Of a stretch of 64,000 nt of DNA, positions 1 to 10,626 are shown piece by piece. The stretch covers positions 38,010-102,009 of the forward strand of contig JAECRO010000005.1 in assembly GCA_016000195.1 (NCBI GenBank), written 5' to 3'. How positions within the stretch are numbered: position 1 is the first letter of the stretch; every line of letters begins with the position of its first letter. The notes below the pieces were generated by a model. That model was not told the DNA's origin. It searched no databases and saw nothing but the letters and a program-made list of their open reading frames with translations. A program made the translations under genes and the position numbers. The stretch is from Burkholderiales bacterium (GTDB taxonomy: Bacteria > Pseudomonadota > Gammaproteobacteria > Burkholderiales > Burkholderiaceae_C).

Positions 1-1887
1 CTGCAAAGGTCGATTGCCACCAACCGGCAGGTTGAATTCGAGGATTTTTATCCCGGCCTGGGCAAGTGGCTCGAAGTGCGCGCCTATCCTTTTACCGAAG
101 GCCTGGCGGTGTACTTTCGCGATGTCAGCAAGCGGCGCAAGTCGCAGGAGCAGCTGATGCTGCTGGAGACCTGCATCTCGCGGCTCAACGACATCGTGCT
201 GATCGCCGAGGCCCATTCGGCATCCAGGAAAGTGCCCTACATCGTGTTCGTCAACCAGGCCTTCGAGCAGCACACCGGCTACAACCGCCACGAAGTGCTG
301 GGCCAGACGCCGGGCAAGCTGTTCGGACCCGGCGTAGCGCACGACGAATTGCAGCGCATGGCCAAAACGCTGCTGCGCAAGCGGCAGGCGCGCAGCGAAC
401 TGCTGATCTACCGCAAGAACGGCAGCTGCTTCTGGCTCGAACTGGAGATCGTTCAGGTGGCCGCCACGGCGGACGAACTTACCCACTGGGTGGCCGTGGG
501 GCGCGACATTACCCAGCGCAAGGTCAACGCCGACGCGATTCACCAGCTGGCCTTTTATGACCCGCTGACCACCCTGCCCAACCGGCTGCTGCTGCTGAAC
601 CGGCTGGAGCAGGTGATGTCCCAAAGCGCCCACCTGCGGCGCCAGGGCGCCCTGATGTTCATCGACGTGGACAAGCTCAAGGTGCTGAACGACACCCTGG
701 GCCACCACAAGGGCGACTTGCTGCTGCAGCAGGTCGCCACGCGGCTGGCGGGCTGCGTCGAGGACACCGACACGGTGGCGCGGCTGGGCGGCGATGAATT
801 TGTCGTGCTGCTGGAAAACCTGGGCGACGATGCGGACGCGGCCATCCGCCAGACCCGCAAGCTCGCCGGGAAAGTGCTCGACGAGCTGCGCGAGCCGTTC
901 GACCTGGCCGGCCACCAGCACTACACCACCTCCAGCATCGGCGTGACCTCGCTCCATGGCGCCCATGACAGCGTGAGCGAAGTGCTCAAGCAGGCCGACC
1001 TGGCGATGTACCAGGCCAAGACCGCAGGCCGCAACGCGCTGTGCTTTTTTGACCCCGAGATGCAGGCCGCCGTCAATGCCAACGCCGCCGCCAGTTCCGA
1101 GCTGCATATTGCGCTGAAAAAGCAGGAGTTTGTGCTTCATTACCAGCCCCAGGTGGATCGCCAGGGGCGCGTGAACGGCGTCGAGGCCCTGCTGCGCTGG
1201 CAGCATCCCAAACGCGGGCTGGTCATGCCGAGCGACTTCATTCCGATGGCCGAGGAAACCGGCTTGATTTTGCCGCTGGGCCAGTGGGCGCTGGCAACGG
1301 CCTGCGAACAGCTGGCGGCCTGGGCGCAGTGGCCGCAGGCTGCCAGCCTGAGCATCGCGGTGAATGTCAGCGTGCGCCAGTTCCGCCACCCCGATTTCGT
1401 GGACCAGGTGATGGCCGAGATCCGGCGCACCGGCATCAAGCCGCAGCACCTCAAGCTCGAACTCACCGAAACCCTGCTGGCCGACGGCATGGATGTCACG
1501 CTGGCGCGGATGGGCACGCTCAAGGCGCTGGGCGTGACGCTGGCGCTGGACGATTTCGGCATGGGCTACTCGTCGCTGTCGGTGCTCAAGCGCCTGCCGC
1601 TGGACCAGCTCAAGATCGACAAGAGTTTTGTCGCCGAAGTGCTGACCGACCCGGCCGATGCCGCCATTTCCCGCACCATCATCACCCTGGCGCATAGCCT
1701 GAACCTCAAAGTGGTGGCCGAGGGCGTGGAAACCCGGGCCCAGCAGGACTTCCTGGTGGCCGAGGGCTGCGACCAGTTCCAGGGCTTTTTGTTTGCAAAA
1801 CCGCTGCCGATTGGGGAACTGGAGGCCTACCTGATGGCACAGGACTCGCTTCCCCAGCGTCGAGCGGCTTCGTCGCCGTCGCCATAG
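1..1887 (+). CDS. PAS-GGDEF-EAL signalling protein (5' truncated by window edge)
   Basis: Frame open from base 1; PAS-like N-term, RLGGDEFVVLLENL (GGDEF), EALLRWQHPKRGLV (EAL), DDFGMGYSSL, AEGVET motifs. Confidence 0.95.
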   Translation: MQRSIATNRQVEFEDFYPGLGKWLEVRAYPFTEGLAVYFRDVSKRRKSQEQLMLLETCISRLNDIVLIAEAHSASRKVPYIVFVNQAFEQHTGYNRHEVLGQTPGKLFGPGVAHDELQRMAKTLLRKRQARSELLIYRKNGSCFWLELEIVQVAATADELTHWVAVGRDITQRKVNADAIHQLAFYDPLTTLPNRLLLLNRLEQVMSQSAHLRRQGALMFIDVDKLKVLNDTLGHHKGDLLLQQVATRLAGCVEDTDTVARLGGDEFVVLLENLGDDADAAIRQTRKLAGKVLDELREPFDLAGHQHYTTSSIGVTSLHGAHDSVSEVLKQADLAMYQAKTAGRNALCFFDPEMQAAVNANAAASSELHIALKKQEFVLHYQPQVDRQGRVNGVEALLRWQHPKRGLVMPSDFIPMAEETGLILPLGQWALATACEQLAAWAQWPQAASLSIAVNVSVRQFRHPDFVDQVMAEIRRTGIKPQHLKLELTETLLADGMDVTLARMGTLKALGVTLALDDFGMGYSSLSVLKRLPLDQLKIDKSFVAEVLTDPADAAISRTIITLAHSLNLKVVAEGVETRAQQDFLVAEGCDQFQGFLFAKPLPIGELEAYLMAQDSLPQRRAASSPSP

Positions 1888-1982
1888 ACGGCACACGCAT
1901 TGGGCGCACCGCCGCCCAGTGCATCATCGAACGCGCCAGCGCCTGAATTGCGGCGCCGGGTGCAAGACCGTACCCGGACGAC

Positions 1983-2714
1983 TCAGCCGCGCCCGCCAAA
2001 AATGGCTGTTCCCACGCGCACCATGGTGCTGCCGGCCTGGATGGCGGCCTCCAGGTCGGCCGTCATGCCGAGTGACAGCGTGTCCATCGGCACGGCCAGC
2101 ACGCCGGCTGCATTTATTTGGTCAAATAGGGCTTTTGCGCAGGCGTGCAGTGCGCAAGCAGCTACAAAATCAATAGCAGGCTCGGGAATCGCCATCAAGC
2201 CGCGAAGCACCAGGCGCGGCAACTGCGCGACCTCTTCGGCCAGCGCCTGGACCGCTTCGGGCGCCAGGCCTGATTTGTTCGCGCCGCCATCAATGTTGAC
2301 CTGCAGGCAGATTTGCAGCGGCGCCAGCTCAGGCGGGCGCTGCTCGCTCAGCCGCTGCGCAATTTTCAGCCGGTCCACCGATTGCACCCAGTCGAAATGC
2401 CCGGCCACCAGCCGCGTCTTGTTGCTCTGGACGGGTCCGATGCAGTGCCACTCCAGCGCCGCTGCCGCGATGCCGGTGCGCGCCGTTTCATCGGCCTGCC
2501 AGCGGCGCAGCGCCAGGATTTTTTCGACGCCCTCGGCAATGTAGTTCTCGCCAAAAGCATGCTGACCGGCGACCACGGCCTCGGCCACCGCCTCGGCGCC
2601 AAAGGTTTTGGAAACCGCCAGCAGCCGGACGCTGGCGGGGTCGCGCCCGGCGGCCAGGCAAGCGGCGTTGATCCGGTCGCGGACAAGACGTAAATGATGG
2701 GCAATCGTGGTCAT
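1983..2714 (-). CDS. YggS family PLP-binding protein
   Basis: LLAVSKTFGAEAV, FGENYIAEGVEK, WHCIGPVQSNKTR, LSLGMTADLEAAI motifs. Confidence 0.93.
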   Translation of the reverse strand: MTTIAHHLRLVRDRINAACLAAGRDPASVRLLAVSKTFGAEAVAEAVVAGQHAFGENYIAEGVEKILALRRWQADETARTGIAAAALEWHCIGPVQSNKTRLVAGHFDWVQSVDRLKIAQRLSEQRPPELAPLQICLQVNIDGGANKSGLAPEAVQALAEEVAQLPRLVLRGLMAIPEPAIDFVAACALHACAKALFDQINAAGVLAVPMDTLSLGMTADLEAAIQAGSTMVRVGTAIFGGRG

Positions 2715-2758
2715 AATCCGACTGTAAACTCAGAATCAACTTACAAGGATTTGCCGGA

Positions 2759-3802
2759 ATGGACATTACGCAGTTGCTGGCCTTTAGCGTCAAAAACAAG
2801 GCATCTGACTTGCATCTGTCGGCTGGCCTGCCGCCCATGATCCGGGTTCACGGCGACGTGCGGCGCATCAACATTGATCCGCTGGACCACAAGGAAGTGC
2901 ATGCCATGGTGTACGACATCATGAATGACACCCAGCGCAAGCACTACGAAGAGTTCCTGGAGGTCGATTTTTCCTTCGAGATCGACGGCCTGGCGCGCTT
3001 TCGCGTCAACGCCTTCAACCACAACCGGGGCGCCGGCGCGGTGCTGCGGACCATCCCGTCCAAGATCCTGACGCTGGAACAGCTGGGCGCACCGAAGATT
3101 TTCGGCGAGCTGGCCCTGAAGCCGCGCGGCATGGTGCTCGTCACCGGCCCGACCGGCTCGGGCAAGTCAACCACGCTGGCCGCGATGGTCAACTACCTGA
3201 ACGAAACCGAGTACGGCCACATCCTCACGGTCGAAGACCCGATCGAGTTTGTCCATGAGTCCAAGAAATGCCTGATCAACCAGCGCGAGGTCGGCCCGCA
3301 CACGCTGAGCTTCAGCGCCGCGCTCAAGTCGGCCCTGCGCGAAGACCCGGATGCCATCCTGGTGGGCGAAATGCGCGACCTGGAAACCATTCGCCTGGCC
3401 ATGACAGCGGCTGAAACCGGCCACCTGGTGTTCGGCACGCTGCACACGTCGAGTGCTGCCAAGACCATTGACCGGATCATTGACGTGTTTCCGGCCGAGG
3501 AAAAGGAAATGATCCGCTCGATGCTGTCCGAATCGCTGCAGGCGGTGATTTCGCAAACCCTGTGCAAGACCAAGGACGGCCAGGGCCGGGTGGCGGCGCA
3601 CGAGATCATGCTGGGCACCAGCGCCATCCGCAACCTGATCCGTGAAGCCAAGGTCGCGCAGATGTATTCCTCGATCCAGACCGGCAACAGCGTGGGCATG
3701 CAGACGCTGGACCAGAACCTGACGGACCTGGTCAAGCGCAACGTGATTTCCGCCGCCGAAGCGCGCGGCAAAGCCAAGATTCCCGACAACTTTCCGGGCT
3801 GA
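2759..3802 (+). CDS. pilT: Type IV pilus retraction ATPase PilT
   Basis: MDITQLLAFSVKNKASDLHLSAGLPPMIR; Walker A GPTGSGKSTT; AIRNLIREAKVAQMYSSIQTG C-terminal signature. Confidence 0.95.
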   Translation: MDITQLLAFSVKNKASDLHLSAGLPPMIRVHGDVRRINIDPLDHKEVHAMVYDIMNDTQRKHYEEFLEVDFSFEIDGLARFRVNAFNHNRGAGAVLRTIPSKILTLEQLGAPKIFGELALKPRGMVLVTGPTGSGKSTTLAAMVNYLNETEYGHILTVEDPIEFVHESKKCLINQREVGPHTLSFSAALKSALREDPDAILVGEMRDLETIRLAMTAAETGHLVFGTLHTSSAAKTIDRIIDVFPAEEKEMIRSMLSESLQAVISQTLCKTKDGQGRVAAHEIMLGTSAIRNLIREAKVAQMYSSIQTGNSVGMQTLDQNLTDLVKRNVISAAEARGKAKIPDNFPG

Positions 3803-3832
3803 AACCGCCCTGCACCCCAGGAGAACCACGCC

Positions 3833-4465
3833 ATGAAAGGCTTACTCGGATTGATCAGGCAGACCACGCCAGCCGATGCCGGCAGTGACAATCCGGACAC
3901 GTTCTTCTTTTCCACCGCGTTTGCCGACCAGGGCATTGACGCCACGTCGCTGGTGCCCTGGGAAGCCCGGGCCAACGAGGTGGGCGCCAAACGCCTGCCT
4001 GCCGAGCGCGGCAGCAAGCTGCTGCAGACCTTGTGGAGCAAAGACAACTACATGGCGCGGCTGGGTCCGGACGCCGTGTCGCGCCTGGAAAAGTTTTTTG
4101 ACTTCGCCACCCTGCCGGCCAATCGGGACGTGATTCGCCAGGACGAGTACGGCAATTTCATGCTCGTGCTGCTGAGCGGCAGCATTGCGGTGGACCGTGA
4201 GCAGCCCTGGGGCGACCGGCTGCACCTGACCGAAGCGCGCCCCGGCGATATTCTGGGTGAAATGTCGCTGCTGGACAGCGGACTGCGGTTTTCAGTGTGT
4301 ACATCACTGACCGATTGCGAGATTGCCGTGCTGGGTGCACAGTCGCTCGACGAGATGATGACCGCCGACCCGGCCCTGGCCGCCAGCCTGATTGCGCTGC
4401 TGGCCCGCAAGCTGTCGCGCCGCCTCCGGGTGGTGAGCGCCCGGCTCAGCGACAACAAAAACTGA
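3833..4465 (+). CDS. Cyclic nucleotide-binding domain protein between pilT and pilU
   Basis: cNMP-binding fold segment (MLVLLSGSIAVDRE...GDILGEMSLLDSGLRFSVCTSLTDCEIAVLG); no obvious HTH. Confidence 0.85.
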   Translation: MKGLLGLIRQTTPADAGSDNPDTFFFSTAFADQGIDATSLVPWEARANEVGAKRLPAERGSKLLQTLWSKDNYMARLGPDAVSRLEKFFDFATLPANRDVIRQDEYGNFMLVLLSGSIAVDREQPWGDRLHLTEARPGDILGEMSLLDSGLRFSVCTSLTDCEIAVLGAQSLDEMMTADPALAASLIALLARKLSRRLRVVSARLSDNKN

Positions 4466-4506
4466 CTCAGCACAACTTAACCTGCTGACAACACCCAGGA
4501 GAATTC

Positions 4507-5643
4507 ATGGAACGCGATCAGGCGAGTAAATTCATCAACGACCTGCTGCGGCTCATGGTCAGCCGCGGCGGCAGCGATCTTTTCGTGACCGGAGAGTTTC
4601 CGCCCGCCATCAAGGTGGATGGCAAGCTGACCAAGGTGTCGTCGCAGCCGCTCAATGGCAGCCACACGATGACGCTGGCGCGCGCCATCATGAACGACAA
4701 GCAGGCCGCCGAGTTCGAGCGCACCAAGGAGTGCAATTTCGCCATCTCGCCGCCCGGCATAGGGCGCTTTCGCGTCAACGCCTTCATGCAGCAGGGCAAG
4801 GTCGGCATGGTGATGCGGGTCATTCCGGCGGTGCTGCCCACGCTCGATGGCCTGGGCCTGCCCCCGGTGCTCAAGGACGTGGTGATGGCCAAGCGCGGCC
4901 TGGCCATCCTGGTGGGTGCCACCGGGTCGGGGAAATCGACCACCATGGCCGCCATGCTGGACTGGCGCAATGAACAGTCCTTTGGCCATATCCTGACGAT
5001 TGAAGACCCGGTGGAGTTTGTCCACATGCACAAGAACTGCGTAGTGACCCAGCGCGAGATCGGACTGGACACCGACAGCTGGGAATCGGCGCTGAAAAAC
5101 TCCATGCGCCAGGCACCCGACGTGATTTTGATGGGTGAGATCCGCGACCGCGAAAGCATGGACCATGCGCTGGCCTTTTCCGAAACCGGCCACCTGTGCC
5201 TGGCCACGCTGCATGCCAACAGCGCCAATCAGGCCATGGACCGCATCATCAATTTTTTCCCCGAAGAGCGCCGTCCCCAGTTGCTGATGGACCTCTCGCT
5301 CAACCTGAAGGCGGTGGTGTCGCAGCGCCTGGTGCCCCGGCAGGACAGCAAGGGACGCTTTGCAGCGGTCGAGGTGATGCTCAACTCCCCCCTGATTTCC
5401 GACCTCATCTTCAAGGGCGACGTCAGCGAGATCAAGGAGATCATGAAGAAGAGCCGCAACATGGGCATGCAGACCTTCGACCAGGCGCTGTTCGATGCCT
5501 TTGAAGGCAACCATATCCTTTACGAAGACGCCTTGCGCAATGCCGATTCAGTGAATGACCTGCGGCTGCAGATCAAGCTTTATTCGCAACGCGCCAAGTC
5601 CACCGACCTGTCGGCAGGCACCGAGCACTTTGCCATTGTCTGA
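4507..5643 (+). CDS. pilU: PilT/PilU-type type IV pilus ATPase PilU
   Basis: GATGSGKSTTMAAMLDWRN, ATLHANSANQAMDRIINFFPEERR; second PilT paralogue. Confidence 0.93.
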   Translation: MERDQASKFINDLLRLMVSRGGSDLFVTGEFPPAIKVDGKLTKVSSQPLNGSHTMTLARAIMNDKQAAEFERTKECNFAISPPGIGRFRVNAFMQQGKVGMVMRVIPAVLPTLDGLGLPPVLKDVVMAKRGLAILVGATGSGKSTTMAAMLDWRNEQSFGHILTIEDPVEFVHMHKNCVVTQREIGLDTDSWESALKNSMRQAPDVILMGEIRDRESMDHALAFSETGHLCLATLHANSANQAMDRIINFFPEERRPQLLMDLSLNLKAVVSQRLVPRQDSKGRFAAVEVMLNSPLISDLIFKGDVSEIKEIMKKSRNMGMQTFDQALFDAFEGNHILYEDALRNADSVNDLRLQIKLYSQRAKSTDLSAGTEHFAIV

Positions 5644-5672
5644 ACTTTCTTCAACAAGCCCATTTACAGCCC

Positions 5673-6575
5673 ATGACCTCTGTTTCCACGAAAACCTACG
5701 CGCCGTCCAGTCCCGGCAAGGTCGCCTTTCTCGGCCTTGGCGTCATGGGCTATCCCATGGCCGGCCACCTTGCGCTCGCGGGCCACGAAGTCACGGTGTA
5801 CAACCGCAGCGCCGCCAAGGCCCAGGCCTGGAGCGCCGAATTCAAGGGCGCCTCAGCCGCCACGCCGCGCGAAGCCGCCGCCAGTGCAGACATCGTGTTT
5901 TGCTGTGTCGGCAACGACGATGACCTGCGTTCAGTCACGCTGGGCGCAAACGGCGCGTTTGCCGGCATGAAGCCCGCTGCCATCTTTGTCGATCACACCA
6001 CCGCCTCGGCCACGGTTGCCCGTGAGCTTTACACTGCCGCCAAAAATATCGGCCTGCAGTTTGTCGATGCCCCCGTGTCGGGCGGCCAGGCAGGCGCGCA
6101 AAACGGTGCGCTCACGGTGATGTGCGGAGGCGAGGCGGCTGCGTTCGAGGCGGTCAAACCGGCCGGCATGGCCTTTTCAAAAGCCTTCACCCTGATGGGC
6201 GAGGCCGGTGCCGGCCAGCTGACCAAGATGGTCAACCAGATCTGCATCGCCGGACTGGTGCAGGGCCTGAGCGAAGCCGTGGCCTTCGGCCAGAAGGCCG
6301 GGCTGGACATGAACCAGGTGCTTGACGTAATCGGCAAGGGTGCGGCGCAAAGCTGGCAGCTCGACAACCGGGGCAAGACCATGGTGGCCGACCAGTTTGA
6401 TTTCGGTTTTGCGGTGGACTGGATGCGCAAGGACTTGGGATTGGTGCTTGACGAGGCCAAGCGCAATGGCGCCCGTTTGCCGGTCACGGCACTGGTGGAC
6501 CAGTTTTATGCCGATGTGCAGGCCATGGGCGGCCAGCGTTGGGACACGTCCAGCCTGATCAAGCGCCTGAAATAA
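5673..6575 (+). CDS. NAD(P)-dependent oxidoreductase, 3-hydroxyisobutyrate dehydrogenase family
   Basis: FLGLGVMGYPMAGHL Rossmann motif, DAPVSGGQAGAQNGALTVMCGG, GAGQLTKMVNQ. Confidence 0.92.
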   Translation: MTSVSTKTYAPSSPGKVAFLGLGVMGYPMAGHLALAGHEVTVYNRSAAKAQAWSAEFKGASAATPREAAASADIVFCCVGNDDDLRSVTLGANGAFAGMKPAAIFVDHTTASATVARELYTAAKNIGLQFVDAPVSGGQAGAQNGALTVMCGGEAAAFEAVKPAGMAFSKAFTLMGEAGAGQLTKMVNQICIAGLVQGLSEAVAFGQKAGLDMNQVLDVIGKGAAQSWQLDNRGKTMVADQFDFGFAVDWMRKDLGLVLDEAKRNGARLPVTALVDQFYADVQAMGGQRWDTSSLIKRLK

Positions 6576-6631
6576 GCGGACTGACCGCGCTGGCTGATGC
6601 GCCAGTCCGGCATCCAGCCGGGGCAGTCTAT

Positions 6632-7300
6632 TCAGATGCCGGCAGGCTTCGGAGCGGCTGGCGTCTGCATGCTGGAAGGTACTGTGTGCAGATTCTCCAG
6701 TTCCTGCTCGCTGATGATCTCGAAAATCCGGACGACTTTTTGCACCCCTGGCGTGGCGCGCACGACCTCGGTGGCCCGATCCGCTTCGCGCTGGGTGACA
6801 CGCCCCATCAGATACGTCGTGTTCCGTTCGGTCACTACCTTGAAGGCATTGGACTGCAAATCCTTGGTGTCCAGCAGCATGGCCTTGATGCGGCCGGTGA
6901 GCAGCGCATCCGAAGATCGGTCCATCAGCGATGGGCTGTTCAGGACCGCCAGTTCATTGACCACCGAGGCCACACTGTCCACCGTCCTGACCACCTGCTC
7001 GACCCGCTGCTTGTCCTGCAGATTGGGCACCTCACCCGTCAACAGCACCTGCCGGTTATAGCTGGTGACGCTCACGCGCACGCGGGTTCCGAGGTTGGAG
7101 TTGATCTGGTTGGCAGCGCGCAACTCGATGGCCTCGTCGTCGAGCTGGGCGCCAGAAGTACGGCGGTCTGTTGCCACCAGAGAGCCGCCCACCATGGCGC
7201 CGCCGACGACCAAGGGCCCCACGCATGCGCTCAGCGCGCCCGTGAGCAGCACTGCCGCGCCGACCGAGCAGGCCAGCCGTTTCATCACACCATGGTTCAT
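6632..7300 (-). CDS. BON-domain lipoprotein (DolP-like)
   Basis: Lipobox-like [11 protein letters not shown]; two BON repeats ([40 protein letters not shown]). Confidence 0.88.
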   Translation of the reverse strand: MNHGVMKRLACSVGAAVLLTGALSACVGPLVVGGAMVGGSLVATDRRTSGAQLDDEAIELRAANQINSNLGTRVRVSVTSYNRQVLLTGEVPNLQDKQRVEQVVRTVDSVASVVNELAVLNSPSLMDRSSDALLTGRIKAMLLDTKDLQSNAFKVVTERNTTYLMGRVTQREADRATEVVRATPGVQKVVRIFEIISEQELENLHTVPSSMQTPAAPKPAGI

Positions 7301-7917
7301 ACCGAAGACTCCTGATCACCAAGTAGCTGGGTATCCACGCCATCACAGATGCAGTGGATGACGAGGGAATGCACTTCCTGAATACGGGCGGTGCGCTCGT
7401 GCGGCACGCAGATATGGACATCGGTTTCACGCAGGGCCTGGTTCATCTTGCCGCCGCCCCGGCCGGTCAGCGCCACCACCGTCATGTCCCGCTCATGCGC
7501 CGCCTCAACGGCGGCCAGCACATTGGCCGAGTTTCCACTGGTGCTGATGGCCAGCAACACGTCGCCGGCTACGCCCAGGGCGCGCACCTGCTTGGAGAAA
7601 ATCACGCTGAAATCGTAATCATTGGCAATCGCCGTGATGATGGAGCTGTCGGTCGTCAGGGCAATCGCGCCGAGTTCGGGCCGCTCGCGTTCATAGCGGC
7701 CCACGAATTCGGCGGAGAAATGCTGGGCGTCGGCGGCCGAGCCGCCATTGCCGCACGCCAGCACCTTGTTGCCGCTGGTGACGCTGGCCAAAATGGCGTG
7801 TACCGCTGCGGCAATGGGTTTGGACAAGACTTGCGCAGCCTGGTATTTGAGGTCGGCGCTGTCGATAAATTGCTGTTCGATTCGTTGTTCAAGCATGGGC
7901 TGATGATAGCGGGTCAT
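7297..7917 (-). CDS. SIS-domain phosphoheptose isomerase / DiaA-like protein
   Basis: [30 protein letters not shown] and [14 protein letters not shown] motifs. Confidence 0.9.
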   Translation of the reverse strand: MTRYHQPMLEQRIEQQFIDSADLKYQAAQVLSKPIAAAVHAILASVTSGNKVLACGNGGSAADAQHFSAEFVGRYERERPELGAIALTTDSSIITAIANDYDFSVIFSKQVRALGVAGDVLLAISTSGNSANVLAAVEAAHERDMTVVALTGRGGGKMNQALRETDVHICVPHERTARIQEVHSLVIHCICDGVDTQLLGDQESSV

Positions 7918-8021
7918 TCATGCGCGACAGCGTCGGCAAAGGGTCCGCCTTGTATCCCAGGAAGGGTTGGTTACAAATTTCCCCTGCCCTGCCGCACCGG
8001 GCGTTCAAAGCCCGCACGGGA

Positions 8022-8483
8022 TCAAGAAGCGTCAAAAGCAGCTGGCAGCCATTCAATGGTCGCTGGCGGCATTTCGCAGCCAGACAGCGCGCCATGGACC
8101 AGCACCACGTCAAAACGGCAAGGCGGCAGACTGGCAAAGCGCATCAAATAGTGCCGTGCTGCAAAAATGATGCGCCGCTGCTTGACGGTGCTGATGCTCG
8201 CTCCCGCACCGCCATGCGAAGCATTCGTGCGCTGGCGGACCTCAACGAACACCAGCGTCCCGTCAGGCGCGCGCATGACAAGGTCAATCTCGCCGCCGCC
8301 GCGCCCCGGTGTCCGGTAATTGGCCTCAATCCGTCGCAGGCCGGCGCCGACCAGATAAGCCAGCGCGGCAGCCTCAGCCGCATCGCCGCGCGACTTGGTG
8401 GTACTCTGCTTCGGCAACGCTGCAGCACCGCTTGCAGCACTCTCGGGCGCTACCTTGACCGCCTGTTTTCTGGAAAACCACAT
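8022..8483 (-). CDS. YraN/UPF0102 family endonuclease-like protein
   Basis: GDAAEAAALAYLVGAGLRRIEANYRTPGRGGGEIDLVMRAPDGTLVFVEVRQRT; start chosen at MWFSRK (8483), ORF extends to 8507. Confidence 0.88.
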   Translation of the reverse strand: MWFSRKQAVKVAPESAASGAAALPKQSTTKSRGDAAEAAALAYLVGAGLRRIEANYRTPGRGGGEIDLVMRAPDGTLVFVEVRQRTNASHGGAGASISTVKQRRIIFAARHYLMRFASLPPCRFDVVLVHGALSGCEMPPATIEWLPAAFDAS

Positions 8484-9394
8484 TGAACGCTTCTTTCGAA
8501 CTGGCACTGGACACCGCGCGCGCCGCAGCGGGCATGCAGCATTATCCGGAAGCCACGCTGTATGTCGTGGCCACGCCCATCGGCAACCTGGCCGACATCA
8601 CCTTGCGCGCCCTGCATGTGCTGCAGCTGGTGCAGGCCATCGCCTGCGAAGACAAGCGCCACACGCAGCCGCTGCTGCGCCAGTATGGCATCGACAAGCC
8701 CCTGCTGGCCGTGCATCAGCACAACGAAGCCGAAGCCGCCGGGCTGGTGGTGGAGCGCTTGCAGCGCGGCGAGCGCGTGGCCTATGTCAGCGATGCAGGA
8801 ACGCCGGCTGTCAGCGACCCCGGCGCGCGCCTGGTGGCGGCGGTCAGAGCCGCCGGTTTCAAGGTCATGCCCCTGCCGGGCGCCAGCAGCGTGACCACCG
8901 TGCTCAGCGCCGCCGGCGTGACGCGCGCCGAAGGCAGTGCCGACAATGGCAGCAGCTTTGTCTTTGCCGGTTTTTTGCCGACCAAGGCCGGCGAGCGAGA
9001 CCAGGCCATCCAGCTTTTGCAGGCCGACTCCCGCGCCACGGTGATTCTTGAAGCCCCGCACCGGATCGAGGCACTGGCCCGCGCCATGGCCGTTCTGCAG
9101 GGCCGGCTCGTCACCGTCGGGCGCGAGCTGACCAAGCAGTTCGAGGAAATCGCCACCCTGCCCGCGCAGGATTTTTCCGCCTGGCTGGACGCCGGACCGC
9201 AGCGCACCCGGGGCGAGTTTGCCCTGGTGCTGCATGCTTCGGCACCGCATGAAGGGGGTGATGACAGCCTGCGGGTGCTGCAGCTCCTGCTGGCGGAACT
9301 GCCGCTGAAAACAGCCGTCAAGCTGGCGGCTGACATCACCGGCGCGGCGCGCAATGAACTGTATGAAACTGCCTTGAAACTCAAAAAAGAATGA
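8483..9394 (+). CDS. rsmI: 16S rRNA (cytidine1402-2'-O)-methyltransferase
   Basis: TLYVVATPIGNLADITLRALHVL, CEDKRHTQPLL, SDAGTPAVSDPGARLV motifs. Confidence 0.94.
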   Translation: MNASFELALDTARAAAGMQHYPEATLYVVATPIGNLADITLRALHVLQLVQAIACEDKRHTQPLLRQYGIDKPLLAVHQHNEAEAAGLVVERLQRGERVAYVSDAGTPAVSDPGARLVAAVRAAGFKVMPLPGASSVTTVLSAAGVTRAEGSADNGSSFVFAGFLPTKAGERDQAIQLLQADSRATVILEAPHRIEALARAMAVLQGRLVTVGRELTKQFEEIATLPAQDFSAWLDAGPQRTRGEFALVLHASAPHEGGDDSLRVLQLLLAELPLKTAVKLAADITGAARNELYETALKLKKE

Positions 9395-10617
9395 ATCCGA
9401 ACGCTGACCAACTCTGGCGCGGCCCTCGCTGGGCGCTCGCCGCCCTGTTGGCCGTGCTCGGCATGCTGGGGCCGTTTTCAATCGACACCTATATTCCGGC
9501 TTTTTCCGGCATGGCCCGGTCGCTGGGCGCCACTCCGGTGGAAATGCAGCAAACCCTGTCGGCCTACCTGTTCGGGTTTGCCTTCATGAACCTGTTTCAT
9601 GGCGCGCTGGCCGACAGTTTCGGCCGCCGTCCGGTAGTGCTGTGGGGCATTGCCATGTTCACGCTCGCATCGGCGGGCTGCGCCCTGTCGCAAGGCGTGG
9701 GCCAGCTGGTGTTTTTCCGGGCCATGCAGGGCCTATCGACCGGCGCCGGCATGGTGGTGTCGCGCGCCGTGATCCGCGACATGTTTCCGCCCGCGCAGGC
9801 GCAGCAGGTCATGAGCCAGGTCACGATTTATTTCGGCGTCGCGCCGGCGCTGGCGCCCATCGTCGGCGGGTGGCTTTTTGTGCATCTGGGCTGGCACAGC
9901 ATTTTCTGGTTTCTGACCGGGGCGGGCGTCGTGCTTTGGGCGACCAACTACAAATTCCTGCCTGAAACCCTGCAGCCTGAAGCGCGCCAGCCCTTTGAAA
10001 TACGGCACCTGATGCGGGGCTACTGGCAGCTGGGCTCCAGCCCGCGCTTTTTGCTGCTGGCGCTGGCCAGCGGCGTTCCGTTCAATGGCATGTTCCTGTA
10101 TGTACTGTCAGCCCCGGCATTTCTGGGAGAGCATCTGGCCTTGCAGCCCACCCAGTTTTTCTGGTTTTTTATGCTGACCATCTCCGGCATCATGTCGGGC
10201 GCCTGGATGAGCGGGCGCCTGGCCGGCAAGATAGCTCCCAAAAAGCAGATTCGCCACGGTTTTGTCATCATGCTGGTGACTTCCGTGCTGAACCTGGCTG
10301 CCAATCTGCTGTTCACCGCCCATGCGTCGTGGGCCTTGTTTCCGATTGCCGTGTTTTCCTTTGGCTGGGCGCTGATGGTGCCGGTCGTCACGCTGCTGGT
10401 GCTTGACCTGTACCCCGCGCGGCGCGGCATGGCATCCTCGCTGCAGGCGTTTATCGGCTCCACGGCCAACGGACTGGTGGCCGGCATCATCGCGCCGCTG
10501 GTGATGCATTCCACACCGGCACTGGCTGCCGTGTCGCTGTCCATGATGTGCATCGGTCTGGCCGCCTGGGTCTTCCTGCACCACCACTGGCCTGAAATTG
10601 GCCGTGCGGTTGAATAA
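9391..10617 (+). CDS. Bcr/CflA family drug-resistance MFS transporter
   Basis: 12-TM pattern, GPFSIDTYIPAF, LADSFGRRPVVLWG. Confidence 0.92.
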   Translation: MNPNADQLWRGPRWALAALLAVLGMLGPFSIDTYIPAFSGMARSLGATPVEMQQTLSAYLFGFAFMNLFHGALADSFGRRPVVLWGIAMFTLASAGCALSQGVGQLVFFRAMQGLSTGAGMVVSRAVIRDMFPPAQAQQVMSQVTIYFGVAPALAPIVGGWLFVHLGWHSIFWFLTGAGVVLWATNYKFLPETLQPEARQPFEIRHLMRGYWQLGSSPRFLLLALASGVPFNGMFLYVLSAPAFLGEHLALQPTQFFWFFMLTISGIMSGAWMSGRLAGKIAPKKQIRHGFVIMLVTSVLNLAANLLFTAHASWALFPIAVFSFGWALMVPVVTLLVLDLYPARRGMASSLQAFIGSTANGLVAGIIAPLVMHSTPALAAVSLSMMCIGLAAWVFLHHHWPEIGRAVE

Positions 10618-10626
10618 CGTCAAGCC

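Noticed and set aside
4477-5514. 345-aa antisense ORF over pilU
   Set aside because: Shadow ORF; similar ones cover pilT (3167-3829) and the CNB gene
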